The notes below the pieces were generated by a model. It did no database searches. It was not told where the DNA came from and saw nothing but the letters and a program-made list of their open reading frames with translations. 64,000 nucleotides of DNA. It comes from Caryophanales bacterium (GTDB taxonomy: Bacteria > Bacillota > Bacilli > JARBTR01). How positions within the stretch are numbered: the first letter of the stretch is position 1; each line of letters begins with the position of its first letter. Below are positions 37,329-48,213 of this stretch, in pieces. The stretch lies in assembly GCA_029240105.1 (NCBI GenBank), contig JARBTR010000006.1, forward strand, positions 124,001 through 188,000, read 5' to 3'. The translations under genes were made by a program, and so were the position numbers.

Positions 37329-38390
37329 TTAATTAAACCAAAAACTTAAATCCTCAAATTCTCCTAATTTTCGATTAATATTTGCATGAGCAATAACTAT
37401 ACCAACACTTGTCAAACTATAACTTCTTGCATTGTAAACATCCCAATCATCCGTTCCCCTAAAATAGAATTTAGTAGTTTTATATAAAAATTTTCCCATT
37501 TCTTCTTTAGACATCATTGTGGCTTCAAATAAGTCATCACAGTAACTTACATCTTCAGCCGAAAACCCATTGATAAATAACAGAATATTTAAATGTATAC
37601 GGTTAGAAGCATTAAATTGAATTTTTTCTTTGTTATGTTTACAGGGTACAAAAATTTTGTGATTTCCATACTTAGATAATATCGTTTCTATTTCTTTCTT
37701 GTTAAAACCTTTCTGAAAAAGACCACCGTTGTTTTTTAGAAACACGCCTAAATAATCGTATCTTTTTTGCGAATTAATCAAGCAACCTGCATATTGTAGA
37801 TGTAGAAGTGAGGTATCTTCATAAATATACAAATGTAATAGTTTATTAAACTTGTCTATAAATAAGTAAATTTTTTCCAATGATGCAAATTCTTTTTCTG
37901 TAAGATATCTAATTAGCAACAAACTGCTTAAAACATCCATTTGGCTTGCTGTTAATTTTGGAATTACAGTTATAGATTCATTAATTACTAGTTGTTGAAA
38001 ATTTCTATCCTTTGTTCTCACTCTATCTACTAGTAATCGAACTAAAATCTCACCCAATACTTTATCGCCTGACCTAGCATAATCTCTTTGAACATTATAA
38101 AAAGAAAATTGAAAATCAGGATCAGATACAAATGACAATTCAAGATTCTTGTTTTCCTTAATTTCTTTTAGGAATTTATCAACAATCTCCTCTGCTCTTT
38201 CATATGCTGTCTTTTTAGCCACTTCAGTTAAATCCAAAAAGTTAGCCTTAAAAACATCTAGTGCAATTTGTTTTGCAGTCACAAGATCTATACCATTATT
38301 AATAACAATTCTTTCAGCTTGAATATTGGTAGAATCATTTCCGCTTTTCTGCCTTTGTCTCAGATTTCCGAAAAATCTTTCAATCATCAT
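37329..38390 (-). CDS. LPO_1073/Vpar_1526-type protein of unknown function
   Basis: 353 residues, no signal peptide or membrane helix; predicted cytosolic and largely helical. N-terminal basic stretch, then the motif GNDSTNIQAERIVINNG (about 17-33), then TAKQIALDVFKANFLDLTEVAKKTAYERAEEIVDKFLKE-type helical region. From memory this matches proteins annotated as the LPO_1073/Vpar_1526 family, whose function is undetermined. The start overlaps the 3' end of a small membrane-protein gene by 11 bases and has AAGGTG inside it, so the two are coupled. Downstream is the empty spacer before the DUF3888 gene. Confidence 0.72.
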   Translation of the reverse strand: MMIERFFGNLRQRQKSGNDSTNIQAERIVINNGIDLVTAKQIALDVFKANFLDLTEVAKKTAYERAEEIVDKFLKEIKENKNLELSFVSDPDFQFSFYNVQRDYARSGDKVLGEILVRLLVDRVRTKDRNFQQLVINESITVIPKLTASQMDVLSSLLLIRYLTEKEFASLEKIYLFIDKFNKLLHLYIYEDTSLLHLQYAGCLINSQKRYDYLGVFLKNNGGLFQKGFNKKEIETILSKYGNHKIFVPCKHNKEKIQFNASNRIHLNILLFINGFSAEDVSYCDDLFEATMMSKEEMGKFLYKTTKFYFRGTDDWDVYNARSYSLTSVGIVIAHANINRKLGEFEDLSFWFN

Positions 38391-38577
38391 TTTTCACCTT
38401 ATCATTCAATATTAAATTCCCGCCAACTTGTATATTTGTTGAATTTTCACCACTATTCAATTTCTGGTTTGTATTTTTAGAACTTGATGAGAAAAACCAT
38501 CCTACAATAGCTAGTGGTATTGATACTGCGATACCACTGAACAACCATTCTTTATTGTGATTTAGCCAATTAATCAT
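38380..38577 (-). CDS. Small membrane protein with NSTNIQ motif
   Basis: 65 residues: N-terminal polar stretch MINWLNHNKEWLF, a membrane helix (about 12-30), a short serine/asparagine linker, and SGENSTNIQVGGNLILND at the C terminus. That last segment matches the N-terminal motif of the protein encoded by the overlapping downstream gene. ATG at 38577 has AGGAGA eight to nine bases upstream; the longer frame is rejected. No known family; partner role is inferred from overlap and shared motif. Confidence 0.7.
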   Translation of the reverse strand: MINWLNHNKEWLFSGIAVSIPLAIVGWFFSSSSKNTNQKLNSGENSTNIQVGGNLILNDKVKNDD

Positions 38578-38804
38578 TTTTATTCTCCTAGTATCATTTA
38601 ATTTAGTTTCCTTTATTTTCATATTTTTATCAATAAAATTCTGTAGAATGGGTTAAATTTGAATACAAAAACAAAGAATAGCCATTTAGCCAATTAAATA
38701 AGAAGTGATTATACAGTTTGTAATTTTTAAGTGTAAAAATTCTTATACTAAAATTCTTTTACTGAATAAAAGCCATGGTGTTTCATTAAATCTATAAACA
38801 AACA

Positions 38805-38849
38805 AAAACTCTCTAAAAATGTTATTCAACAACATTTTTAGAGAGTTTT
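38805..38849 (-). terminator. Terminator of the glycolytic operon
   Basis: Perfect stem AAAACTCTCTAAAAATGTT / AACATTTTTAGAGAGTTTT (minus strand orientation) with a small loop and T run, about 40 bases after the eno stop. Confidence 0.9.
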
Positions 38850-38888
38850 CCTAAGATAAGCCTAATATTTAAGGGTAAATAATATTTA

Positions 38889-40205
<1,317 letters not shown>

Positions 40206-40284
40206 TTAATTTTTATGTAAAATTCATTCGAAAACTGCTAACCATACGGCAAGCAGTCCTCACTTAAATTTTATGACAAAATAT

Positions 40285-41823
40285 TTATTTACCAACAATT
40301 AAGCTGGTACCCGTCATTTCAACAGGCTTATCTAAATTTAAAAGTTGCAGTAATGTTGGAGTTAAATCAGAGAGAATACCATCTTCACGAAGCTCTAAAC
40401 CTTCTTCTGTTACAATAACCGGTACAGGATTTGTTGTATGTGCCGTCATCGGACTTCCATCTTGGTTCAAAACTTCATCTGAATTTCCATGATCTGCTGT
40501 AATAATTGCTTTTCCACCTAATGAAACGATTTTATCAACCACTTTTCCAAGACATTCGTCGACGGTCTCAACTGCTTTGATTGTTGGATCCATTTTACCG
40601 GAATGTCCAACCATATCACAATTCGCATAGTTAAGAATGATGGCGTCAAATTTGTCCGCATCCAATTCTTTCAGCAAGGCATCTGTTACCTCATAGGCTG
40701 ACATTTCTGGTTTTAAGTCATAGGTTGCAACTTTAGGCGAAGGTATTAATATCCGCTCTTCACCTGGATACACATCATGGCGACCACCATTCATAAAGAA
40801 GGTTACATGAGCGTATTTTTCTGTTTCTGCGATACGAAGTTGTTTTAAACCCGACTTGGATATAATTTCGCCTACTACATTGTCTAGGCTTGTGGGTTTA
40901 AAAGCTACAAATCCTCGAACTGTTTCTGCAAACAATGTTAATGACACGAAGAAGATGTTTTTCGGGAACTTTTCCCCACGATTAAAATCTTGGAACGTTT
41001 CATTAGTAAAAACATTTGAAATTTGAATGGCCCTGTCTGGTCTAAAATTGTAAAAAATCATAGCATCATCATCGTTGATAGTTGCATTTGGTGAATTAGT
41101 TTCCCCAACAATTACCGATGGAATAACGAACTCATCATAAATAGCATTAGCATAAGAATCTTCAACAACTTCACGCGCTGTTTTGTATGTATTCCCTTCA
41201 CCATATACCATTGCGCGATATGATTTTTCTACACGATCCCAACGTTTATCTCGGTCCATTGAATAGTAACGTCCAGAAATGGTTGCAAATTGACCAACTC
41301 CCACTTCTTTAAAAACATTTTCAGTTTGTTCAATAAACTCAAGCGCTGTCTGTGGACCAACATCACGCCCATCTAGGATCCCATGCACAAAGATTTTTTT
41401 CACACCTTCTTTTGCAGCTAATCGAATTAGCGCAAACATGTGATCTATATGGCTATGAACACCACCATTTGATAATAATCCCATCAAATGTAGAGATGTT
41501 CCTTTTTGTTTTACATGTTCAACAGCCTCTGTGAATGTTTCATTTCTCTCAAACTCACCTTCACGAATAGCCACATTCACACGAGTTAAACTTTGATAAA
41601 CGATACGCCCAGCACCAATATTTAAGTGTCCAACCTCAGAGTTCCCCATTTGCCCATCAGGTAAGCCAACTGCTTCTCCCGATGCTCGAACTGTAGCATG
41701 TGGATATTTTGCCCATAAGCGATCGTAGTTCGGTTTTTTAGCAGCTGCAATTGCATTCCCCTGGGTTTCTTCTCGATAGCCAAAACCATCAAGGATGATT
41801 AGTGCAACAGGTTTTTTAGGCAT
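40285..41823 (-). CDS. gpmI: 2,3-bisphosphoglycerate-independent phosphoglycerate mutase
   Basis: Interconverts 3- and 2-phosphoglycerate using two manganese ions. 512 residues, standard length. [20 protein letters not shown] at the N terminus with metal-binding Asp, the catalytic serine in [26 protein letters not shown], and the C-terminal [11 protein letters not shown]. Overlaps the tpiA stop by eight bases, so it is translationally coupled. Confidence 0.98.
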   Translation of the reverse strand: MPKKPVALIILDGFGYREETQGNAIAAAKKPNYDRLWAKYPHATVRASGEAVGLPDGQMGNSEVGHLNIGAGRIVYQSLTRVNVAIREGEFERNETFTEAVEHVKQKGTSLHLMGLLSNGGVHSHIDHMFALIRLAAKEGVKKIFVHGILDGRDVGPQTALEFIEQTENVFKEVGVGQFATISGRYYSMDRDKRWDRVEKSYRAMVYGEGNTYKTAREVVEDSYANAIYDEFVIPSVIVGETNSPNATINDDDAMIFYNFRPDRAIQISNVFTNETFQDFNRGEKFPKNIFFVSLTLFAETVRGFVAFKPTSLDNVVGEIISKSGLKQLRIAETEKYAHVTFFMNGGRHDVYPGEERILIPSPKVATYDLKPEMSAYEVTDALLKELDADKFDAIILNYANCDMVGHSGKMDPTIKAVETVDECLGKVVDKIVSLGGKAIITADHGNSDEVLNQDGSPMTAHTTNPVPVIVTEEGLELREDGILSDLTPTLLQLLNLDKPVEMTGTSLIVGK

Positions 41824-42580
41824 TCGGAACCGCCCCCGCTAGTAGGGCTAAGTACGATTCTGCTACAAGTGAAGCCCCACCAACTAATGCACCATCTATA
41901 TGCTCCTCTGACATTAATTCAACAATATTATCAGGCTTAACTGACCCACCATATTGAATTCGAATGACATCTGCAATTTCTTGACCATATTCTTTTGCAA
42001 TAACACCACGAATGTGGCCACACACTTCGTTTGCATCTGCTGCAGTAGCTGTTTTACCAGTTCCGATAGCCCAGATTGGTTCGTAAGCGATAACTGTTTC
42101 TTGAAGTTGTTCGGTTGATAGTCCTGCCAATCCAGCTAAAACTTGTCCTTCAACCCAACTGAACGTTTCTCCTGCTTCACGTTGAGCCAGAGTTTCTCCG
42201 CAACACATAATAGGTAGGATTCCATGCTTAAAAGCTGCATGCATTTTTTTATTAACTGTTTCATCTGTTTCGTTAAACATTTCTCGACGTTCTGAATGTC
42301 CAATAATAACATAATCAACACCAAGATCTTTTAGTTGTACAGGGCTAACTTCTCCAGTAAAGGCTCCTTGATCTTCGAAGTGCATATTTTGAGCGCCAAT
42401 TCTTAGATGGGATTCCTTTGATTTGCTTACTAATTTTCTTAAAAATACTGGAGAAGCACAAACGACTGCTTCGACAGCATCAAAATCAGGGATATTATAG
42501 CGTACAGCTTTAATGAAATCTTTCGCCTCTTCAAATGTTTTGTACATTTTCCAGTTCGCTGCGATAATAGGTTTTCTCAT
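41816..42580 (-). CDS. tpiA: Triosephosphate isomerase
   Basis: Interconverts dihydroxyacetone phosphate and glyceraldehyde-3-phosphate. 254 residues. [19 protein letters not shown] with Asn and Lys of the active site, histidine in [13 protein letters not shown], catalytic glutamate in [16 protein letters not shown], and the phosphate loop GGSVKPDN...[13 protein letters not shown] at 42580 nine bases after GGAGG; the codon before it is TTG and could also serve. Confidence 0.98.
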   Translation of the reverse strand: MRKPIIAANWKMYKTFEEAKDFIKAVRYNIPDFDAVEAVVCASPVFLRKLVSKSKESHLRIGAQNMHFEDQGAFTGEVSPVQLKDLGVDYVIIGHSERREMFNETDETVNKKMHAAFKHGILPIMCCGETLAQREAGETFSWVEGQVLAGLAGLSTEQLQETVIAYEPIWAIGTGKTATAADANEVCGHIRGVIAKEYGQEIADVIRIQYGGSVKPDNIVELMSEEHIDGALVGGASLVAESYLALLAGAVPNA

Positions 42581-42622
42581 CAAAGTGAACCTCCTTTATT
42601 TTATCATTTGTATGTGGTTCAT

Positions 42623-43807
42623 TTACTTATCATTTAAAGCAACAACACCCGGTAAAGCCTTTCCTTCCATAAACTCTAGGGATGCTCCACCACCAGTTGA
42701 GATATGACTCATTTTGTCTGCTAGGTTAAATTTTTCTACAGCTGCAGCGGAATCACCACCGCCAATGACAGAATACGTTTCTTTTGATGAAGCTAGTGCA
42801 TCAGCTACAGCTTTTGTACCACCAGCAAATTTATCAAATTCGAATACACCCATAGGACCATTCCATACAACAAGCTTTGATTTTGCAATTGTATCTGCGT
42901 ATAAAGAAGCCGTCTTTGGCCCAATATCAAGTCCCATCCAATCTGATGGAATAGCATCAATATCTACTACTTTTGATTCAACAAATTCACCAAATTCAGG
43001 TGCTACAACAGAATCTATCGGCATTAGGAAGGTAACACCCTTCGCTTTTGCCTTTTCCATAAATTCTTTCGCTAGTTCAATTTTATCTTCTTCTAAAAGG
43101 GATTTACCAACTTCAAAACCTTGTGCTTTGCTAAACGTATAAGAAAGCCCTCCACCGATGATTAGGTTATCTACTAAATCAAGTAGGTGTTCAATAACCC
43201 CTATCTTATCTTTAACCTTTGATCCACCAATAATAGCTGTGAAAGGACGTTCCGGCGTACTTAGTGCTTTACCCAATACGTCTAATTCTTTTTCCATTAA
43301 AAATCCGGCAACAGCTGGTATGTACTTAGTAATTCCTTCAGTTGTAGCATGCGCGCGGTGAGCAGCTCCAAATGCATCATTTACAAATAAATCAGCCAGT
43401 TTAGCAAATTGTTTTGCTAGTTCAGCATCATTTTTTTCTTCGCCTGGATAGAAACGCACATTTTCTAATAATAAAATTTCGCCTTTCTCTAAGTCTGTTA
43501 CATCTTTCTCAATCTGAGAAAAATCGGGTGATGAAAATTTCACTTCTCTTCCAATGATTTCAGATAATCGTTTCGCAACAGGTGCCAAGGAATATTTTTC
43601 AACTATTTCTCCCTTAGGACGGCCCATGTGACTTGCTAATATTAATTTAGCCCCACCGTCAATTAAGTATTGAATAGTCGGAATAGCTGCTCGAATTCTT
43701 GTTTCATCTGTAATGACACCATCTTGCATTGGTACGTTAAAGTCTACTCTGCAAAAAACGCGTTGGTTGTCAAATTCTACATCCCGAATTGATTTTTTGT
43801 TTAACAT
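42623..43807 (-). CDS. pgk: Phosphoglycerate kinase
   Basis: ATP-forming step from 1,3-bisphosphoglycerate. 394 residues. Motifs: [32 protein letters not shown], the hinge and nucleotide region [13 protein letters not shown], and the C-terminal [12 protein letters not shown] plus [23 protein letters not shown]. Follows gapA after a 175-base spacer with two hairpins. Confidence 0.98.
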   Translation of the reverse strand: MLNKKSIRDVEFDNQRVFCRVDFNVPMQDGVITDETRIRAAIPTIQYLIDGGAKLILASHMGRPKGEIVEKYSLAPVAKRLSEIIGREVKFSSPDFSQIEKDVTDLEKGEILLLENVRFYPGEEKNDAELAKQFAKLADLFVNDAFGAAHRAHATTEGITKYIPAVAGFLMEKELDVLGKALSTPERPFTAIIGGSKVKDKIGVIEHLLDLVDNLIIGGGLSYTFSKAQGFEVGKSLLEEDKIELAKEFMEKAKAKGVTFLMPIDSVVAPEFGEFVESKVVDIDAIPSDWMGLDIGPKTASLYADTIAKSKLVVWNGPMGVFEFDKFAGGTKAVADALASSKETYSVIGGGDSAAAVEKFNLADKMSHISTGGGASLEFMEGKALPGVVALNDK

Positions 43808-43835
43808 AGAAAAACTCCTTTGGAATCAATTATTT

Positions 43836-43905
43836 AAAAACCATTTTTTAGCTAGTTAAAAAAGCTCTAAAAAATGGAGTCCAGTCCTGAAAGAACCGGA
43901 CCCCA
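43836..43905 (-). terminator. Tandem hairpins between gapA and pgk (attenuator or processing site)
   Basis: On the minus strand a hairpin GGGGTCC/GGACTCC is followed by CCATTTTTTAG / CTAAAAAATGG and TTTTTAAA. This resembles a leaky terminator or mRNA-stabilising structure that would give gapA more transcript than the genes after it. Confidence 0.5.
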
Positions 43906-43982
43906 TTAGGTCAATTTTATTTTACCAAAAATTTGCCAAGATTACCTTATAAAATTCGATTTTATGGACTAATTGCGTCCCT

Positions 43983-44996
43983 TTATTCTAATTCTGCAAA
44001 ATATTTGATTGTTCTAACCATTTGGCTGGTATATGAATTTTCATTGTCGTACCATGCAACAACCTTTACTAAAGTTTGGCCACTACCAAGATCTGTAGCA
44101 CGTGTTTGAGTTGCATCAAATAAGGATCCATACGTAATTCCAATAATGTCAGAAGATACTAATTCTTCATCTGTATATCCAAAGGACTCACAAGCAGCTG
44201 ACTTCATTGCCTCGTTAACTTGATCAACATTTACTTGCCCACTAACAACTGCAGTTAGTTCAGTTAAAGAACCCGTGATTACTGGAACACGTTGTGCTGA
44301 TCCATCTAATTTGCCCGCTAGTTCAGGTACAACTAATCCAATTGCTTTTGCGGCACCCGTAGAGTTAGGTACGATGTTCGCTGCTGCTGCACGAGCACGA
44401 CGAAGATCACCTTTAGGATGCGGCCCATCGAGAGTCATTTGATCACCTGTATATGCATGTACAGTTGTCATGAAACCTTTTGATATAGGTGCTAAATTAT
44501 TCAATGTTTTTGCTAATGGAGCTAGACAATTTGTCGTACAAGAAGCCGCTGAAATAATTGTGTCCTCTGATTTAAGAGTATCTTCATTTACACCAAAAAC
44601 AATTGTTGGTAAATCGTCTCCAGCTGGGGCTGAGATAACAACTTTCTTTGCCCCTGCTTGAATATGGGCAGTGGCTTTGTCTTTTGTTGTGAAAAATCCT
44701 GTACATTCTAGCACTACATCAACATTTAATTCTCCCCAAGGTAAATTTTTCGGATCTCTTTCAGCTGATATTTTAATTTCTTTTCCATCAATAACGATAG
44801 CACCCTCTTTTGCTATCACTTTATCTGCTAAAGCATACCTTCCTTGAGCTGTATCATATTTTAAAAGATGCGCTAACATCTTAGCATCTGTTAAGTCATT
44901 TATTGCGACTATTTCATATCCTTCAACACCAAACATTTGTCTGAATGCTAATCGTCCGATACGACCAAATCCATTGATGGCTACTTTTACTACCAT
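43983..44996 (-). CDS. gapA: Glyceraldehyde-3-phosphate dehydrogenase (glycolytic)
   Basis: NAD-dependent oxidation and phosphorylation of glyceraldehyde-3-phosphate. 337 residues. [19 protein letters not shown] at the N terminus, catalytic cysteine in [17 protein letters not shown], and the C-terminal [24 protein letters not shown]. Linkage to cggR marks it as the glycolytic GapA rather than the gluconeogenic GapB. Confidence 0.98.
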   Translation of the reverse strand: MVVKVAINGFGRIGRLAFRQMFGVEGYEIVAINDLTDAKMLAHLLKYDTAQGRYALADKVIAKEGAIVIDGKEIKISAERDPKNLPWGELNVDVVLECTGFFTTKDKATAHIQAGAKKVVISAPAGDDLPTIVFGVNEDTLKSEDTIISAASCTTNCLAPLAKTLNNLAPISKGFMTTVHAYTGDQMTLDGPHPKGDLRRARAAAANIVPNSTGAAKAIGLVVPELAGKLDGSAQRVPVITGSLTELTAVVSGQVNVDQVNEAMKSAACESFGYTDEELVSSDIIGITYGSLFDATQTRATDLGSGQTLVKVVAWYDNENSYTSQMVRTIKYFAELE

Positions 44997-45040
44997 TTTA
45001 TTTTCCTTCTTTCTAGGGCTAGTCGTTTTCTAAAGTTACC

Positions 45041-46078
45041 CTATTTTTTAATTTTTAGTAATTTTGCAGCTGCCGATTCATCCGTTACCAATATGGGCTT
45101 AATTGGAGTAGATTTAATAAAAGCAGCAATTGCTTTCGCCTTAGATGCCCCACCAGCAATTGTTAATACTGTATCCGTATTTTTTAAATCTTCAAACTGA
45201 ATTCCTATGGTTTGAATTTTAAATACAATTTGCCCTGATTCATCAAAGTAGTGCCCTAACACTTCACCCACTGCATTTGAACTTTTTAACTTTTCTATAA
45301 TTTCCGGTGGAGATTTTCTTTTATTTGCCATTGTTATAGCATCTCCTACACCATGTACAACAATAGTTGCTGATTTTAAAATTTCCACTGTCTCAGCAAT
45401 ACTAGGTTCCTCCATTAATGACTGTAATGAAGAATCACTTAATTGTTCTGGTAAGTATAATTCTCGATTTGTACCGTTTGTTTTGTTGGAAATTTTTTCA
45501 CAAATGGTATTGGCTTGTAACCGTGTTCCTATTCCAAAACCACCACGAGCAGGTACAAAAGTAAGATTTTTTGGATATTTAACTTTTGGTTCTTCAGGTA
45601 ATACATCTGCTAATTTTGCAAGTGTTGAACCACCTGTCAAAGCTATAATGGCATCCTTCGTAAACAATTCCTGAAGTTTTGAAGCACCTGCATAACCCAA
45701 ATCATCTTTTACCAGGGCTGATTTATCTGAGTTTCCTGAAACAACAATCACTTCTTTTAAACCAAATTTAGCTTTTAACTGTTGCTCAAGTTCCATCGTA
45801 CCTGATAAAAACTTCATCATATCAGTTAGCTCATCAAATAATGCCTCTCCTTCAGGCGATAATGTCATTCCTGCAGTTGTAAAAATTAAAAGATTCAAAT
45901 CCTTTAAATCATTTACTTCAGCACGAAGTACACGTTCCGTCATTCCTAAAGCCACTGATAAGTTGCGACGTCCTACGGGTTGAGCATGCTTAATTGTCTT
46001 GAGCAATTCGTATCTTTTTAGTAAAAGTTCATGCATTTCAGGGACAACTTTTTTCTGTAATAACAAAAATGATTTCAT
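45041..46078 (-). CDS. cggR: Central glycolytic genes regulator CggR
   Basis: SorC-family repressor of the gapA operon, relieved by fructose-1,6-bisphosphate. 345 residues: N-terminal winged helix (LLKTIKHAQPVGRRNLSVALGMTERVLRAEVNDL) and C-terminal sugar-phosphate-binding domain with ALTGGSTLAKLADVLP, FVPARGGFGIGTRLQANTIC and VLTIAGGASKAKAIAAF. First gene of the operon; its operator lies between its start and the promoter upstream. Confidence 0.96.
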   Translation of the reverse strand: MKSFLLLQKKVVPEMHELLLKRYELLKTIKHAQPVGRRNLSVALGMTERVLRAEVNDLKDLNLLIFTTAGMTLSPEGEALFDELTDMMKFLSGTMELEQQLKAKFGLKEVIVVSGNSDKSALVKDDLGYAGASKLQELFTKDAIIALTGGSTLAKLADVLPEEPKVKYPKNLTFVPARGGFGIGTRLQANTICEKISNKTNGTNRELYLPEQLSDSSLQSLMEEPSIAETVEILKSATIVVHGVGDAITMANKRKSPPEIIEKLKSSNAVGEVLGHYFDESGQIVFKIQTIGIQFEDLKNTDTVLTIAGGASKAKAIAAFIKSTPIKPILVTDESAAAKLLKIKK

Positions 46079-46114
46079 TTGGTTAATTTCCCCTATTTCA
46101 TTTCGATTATTCTT

Positions 46115-46152
46115 CGGACTTTTTATGTCCGCCTAAGACTTTTTTTGTCCCT
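46115..46152 (-). promoter_or_regulatory. CggR operator
   Basis: Minus strand direct repeats GGGACAAAAAAAGTC and CGGACATAAAAAGTCC, spaced as in the B. subtilis CggR operator (two repeats of CGGGAC-N6-TGTC type). Between the cggR start and the -10 element. Confidence 0.85.
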
Positions 46153-46183
46153 ATTGGGTTAAAAAAAAGAAGATCTCGCAAGA

Positions 46184-46189
46184 ATTATA
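46184..46189 (-). promoter_or_regulatory. -10 of the cggR-gapA operon promoter
   Basis: TATAAT on the minus strand, preceded by TGA to give an extended -10; the -35 (TTTCAG at 17 bp) is weak. About 105 bases upstream of cggR, just upstream of the operator. Confidence 0.65.
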
Positions 46190-46287
46190 TCACATTTAGA
46201 TATGAACTGAAACAGAATCCTCTGATAAATTCAATTAATATATAGAAGATTTTAACGATAAACTGCATTGCTTTTGTATTACTCTGT

Positions 46288-46339
46288 TGAACTTTGTGAA
46301 CACAGATGAACTTTGTGAACTCGGTTGAACTTTATGAAG
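46288..46339. repeat. Three tandem 19-bp repeats
   Basis: TGAACTTTGTGAAC starts at 46288 and 46307, and TGAACTTTATGAAG at 46326, an exact 19-base period. They lie between the glutaredoxin-like gene and the cggR promoter. Role unknown. Confidence 0.8.
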
Positions 46340-46366
46340 TCGGTTTTATCACTTTGACTGTCTGTA

Positions 46367-46633
46367 TCAAACATCCTTTCTCAAAAGAACTCGTTTTACA
46401 ATATTCATGTCTACATTACCATACTGCACAAGCTCACCATTAATTTTAATAACAGGAATCATTATCCCAAATTCTTCTGTTAACGCATCTTCCTCATCAA
46501 TATTGTATTCATGAAGTCTCATTCTGACTACTTGTTCAATTTTTTTAATATCATGCAATGCTTCCTCACATAAATGACAACCTGGTTTTGTATAAAATTC
46601 TACAATTGGGATTTCTTCCACTTCTTGAATCAA
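46367..46633 (-). CDS. Glutaredoxin-like thiol-disulfide protein
   Basis: 88 residues, one thioredoxin-fold domain with IVEFYTKPGCHLCEEALHDI, a CHLC redox pair near residues 19-22, and IPVIKINGELVQYG (cis-proline loop). Likely cytosolic disulfide handling; exact partner unknown. The frame begins at TTG overlapping the stop codon of the DUF1697 remnant; a GTG four codons later is better spaced from AGAAGGG, so the start is uncertain. In related genomes a gene of this type precedes cggR. Confidence 0.85.
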   Translation of the reverse strand: MIQEVEEIPIVEFYTKPGCHLCEEALHDIKKIEQVVRMRLHEYNIDEEDALTEEFGIMIPVIKINGELVQYGNVDMNIVKRVLLRKDV

Positions 46634-47121
46634 CCCTTCTTTTCATCCATTTCATTAGCTAGTTCAAACATTTTTATAATCGTTTTCCAGTTACGAGTGG
46701 TTGCACTACGATCGAGTCTATGTACATTATTAGCTAATTTCGAATCACGTATTGTCGTATAGAAAAGAAAGAATATATTTTTTCCAAATAATTTATATTC
46801 TTCTATTGCTGATTTATAATTTATCCATTTTTCAATTCTTTCTTTGGATGGAATTTCTTTTAGCATTGTAACATGTAGACATTCTCCTACACATGTTGTA
46901 GCTGCTTTGGTAATCTCCTCATTCGTGAAAGGAAGACTATTTAAAATGTTATTGAGTTCTTCTCTTGTTCTTAAAACTACTGATGATGAAAAACCAAAAG
47001 TTTCAATAAATTTCTTTTCGAGAATTTCTACAATATTATTAGTTTGGTTCTCTGACTCAAAGAGAACATTTCCGCTTTGAATGTATGTCTTCACATTTAT
47101 AAAACCTATCTCTTTAAACAT
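46630..47121 (-). pseudogene. DUF1697 protein gene lacking its 5' end
   Basis: The 163-residue product begins at MFKEIGFINVKTYIQSGNVLFES, which in DUF1697 proteins is about 25-30 residues in. The usual beginning with a LLRGINVGG-type segment is absent, and the upstream DNA does not encode it in any frame that I could read. The rest continues to a natural stop with KSAIEEYKLFGKNIFFLFY and SATTRNWKTI. No good SD before the ATG. Probably a remnant. Confidence 0.7.
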
Positions 47122-47274
47122 GGTTTGAAGTCATAGGTCACCTGAATTTTTTAATAATATTGCATTCATTATAAACTTTTATTAATGAGTTTGTTCTATG
47201 TCTAAGTTTGTTCAATATTTGTTGCAATAATATCTTAAATTTTTATATAATGAAAGGCGTTCTTCTACTTTCTT

Positions 47275-47346
47275 GCACCCGTAGTGCAGTGGATAGCACG
47301 TAAGATTCCGGTTCTTAAAACGGGGGTTCGAATCCTCTCGGGTGCG
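47275..47346 (+). tRNA. tRNA-Arg (anticodon CCG)
   Basis: Cloverleaf: acceptor GCACCCG / CGGGTGC, D stem GTGC/GCAC, anticodon stem TAAGA/TCTTA with loop TTCCGGT (anticodon CCG, reads CGG), T arm GGGGG-TTCGAAT-CCTCT with wobble pairs, discriminator G. CCA is not encoded. A terminator follows; clpP is downstream, as in related bacilli. Confidence 0.94.
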
Positions 47347-47351
47347 TAAGA

Positions 47352-47397
47352 AAATAGCTAATTCCTATTTTTAGAATTGGGAATTAGCTATTTTTTT
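47352..47397 (+). terminator. Terminator of tRNA-Arg
   Basis: AAATAGCTAATTCC / GGAATTAGCTATTT 14-bp stem followed by seven T. Confidence 0.9.
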
Positions 47398-47474
47398 GAT
47401 TATTTCTTTTTAAAATAAGTTTTAATATAAGAATCTTAGGCGAGAATAGTGAGGAATTTTTTAAAGTCAAAATG

Positions 47475-47504
47475 TTTGACCTTTTTTGACCAATGCAGTA
47501 TGAT
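47475..47504 (+). promoter_or_regulatory. clpP promoter with CtsR box
   Basis: On the minus strand GGTCAAA-AAA-GGTCAAA (47475-47491), an exact CtsR heptad pair. It overlaps the -35 TTGACC (47476-47481), which has a 17-bp spacer to TATGAT (47499-47504). CtsR would repress clpP until heat or protein stress. Confidence 0.88.
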
Positions 47505-47551
47505 ACAATACATAGAAGGTCTAAAAGACCGTTTAAGGAGGTTTATTACAT

Positions 47552-48154
47552 ATGAATTTAATCCCTACAGTTATTGAACAAACCAACCGTGGCGAACGCG
47601 CTTACGACATCTACTCTCGTCTTTTAAAAGACAGAATCATCATGCTCGGAAGTGCAATTGATGACAATGTTGCTAACTCAATCGTTGCACAATTACTTTT
47701 CTTAGAAACAGAAAACCCTGAAAAGGATATCTACTTGTACATCAACAGCCCTGGTGGAAGCATTACATCTGGTATGGCTATATACGATACAATGCAATAC
47801 ATTAAGCCAAAAGTATCAACTATTTGCATCGGAATGGCTGCATCAATGGCTGCATTTCTTCTTTCTGCTGGTGAAAAAGGCAAACGTTTCGCATTACCAA
47901 ATAGTGAAATCATGATTCACCAACCTCTTGGAGGTACACAAGGTCAAGCAGTTGATATGGAAATCGCTGTGAAGCGTATCCTTCACCTTCGTAAAAAGTT
48001 AAACAAGATTATGTCCGAACAAACTGGGCAACCAATCGATGTTATTGACCGCGAAACTGATCGTGACAATTTTATGGATCCAGATAAAGCTCTTGAATTT
48101 GGATTAATTGACAGAATTATTACACGTAACGAAATCCATAAGGAAAGTAAATAA
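47552..48154 (+). CDS. clpP: ATP-dependent Clp protease proteolytic subunit
   Basis: Serine peptidase forming the tetradecameric chamber used with ClpX and ClpC. 200 residues. Catalytic triad regions: serine in [16 protein letters not shown], histidine in [15 protein letters not shown], and aspartate in DRDNFMDP. N-terminal [20 protein letters not shown] is typical. SD AAGGAGG. Controlled by the CtsR box upstream. It degrades tmRNA-tagged proteins among others. Confidence 0.98.
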   Translation: MNLIPTVIEQTNRGERAYDIYSRLLKDRIIMLGSAIDDNVANSIVAQLLFLETENPEKDIYLYINSPGGSITSGMAIYDTMQYIKPKVSTICIGMAASMAAFLLSAGEKGKRFALPNSEIMIHQPLGGTQGQAVDMEIAVKRILHLRKKLNKIMSEQTGQPIDVIDRETDRDNFMDPDKALEFGLIDRIITRNEIHKESK

Positions 48155-48159
48155 AACAA

Positions 48160-48200
48160 TTAAGGCAAACATTGAAAGTACATTTCAATGTTTGCCTTTT
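48160..48200. terminator. Bidirectional terminator between clpP and whiA
   Basis: GGCAAACATTGAAA / TTTCAATGTTTGCC perfect 14-bp stem, 5-nt loop, then TTTT. Confidence 0.88.
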
Positions 48201-48213
48201 ATCTAGGAATATT

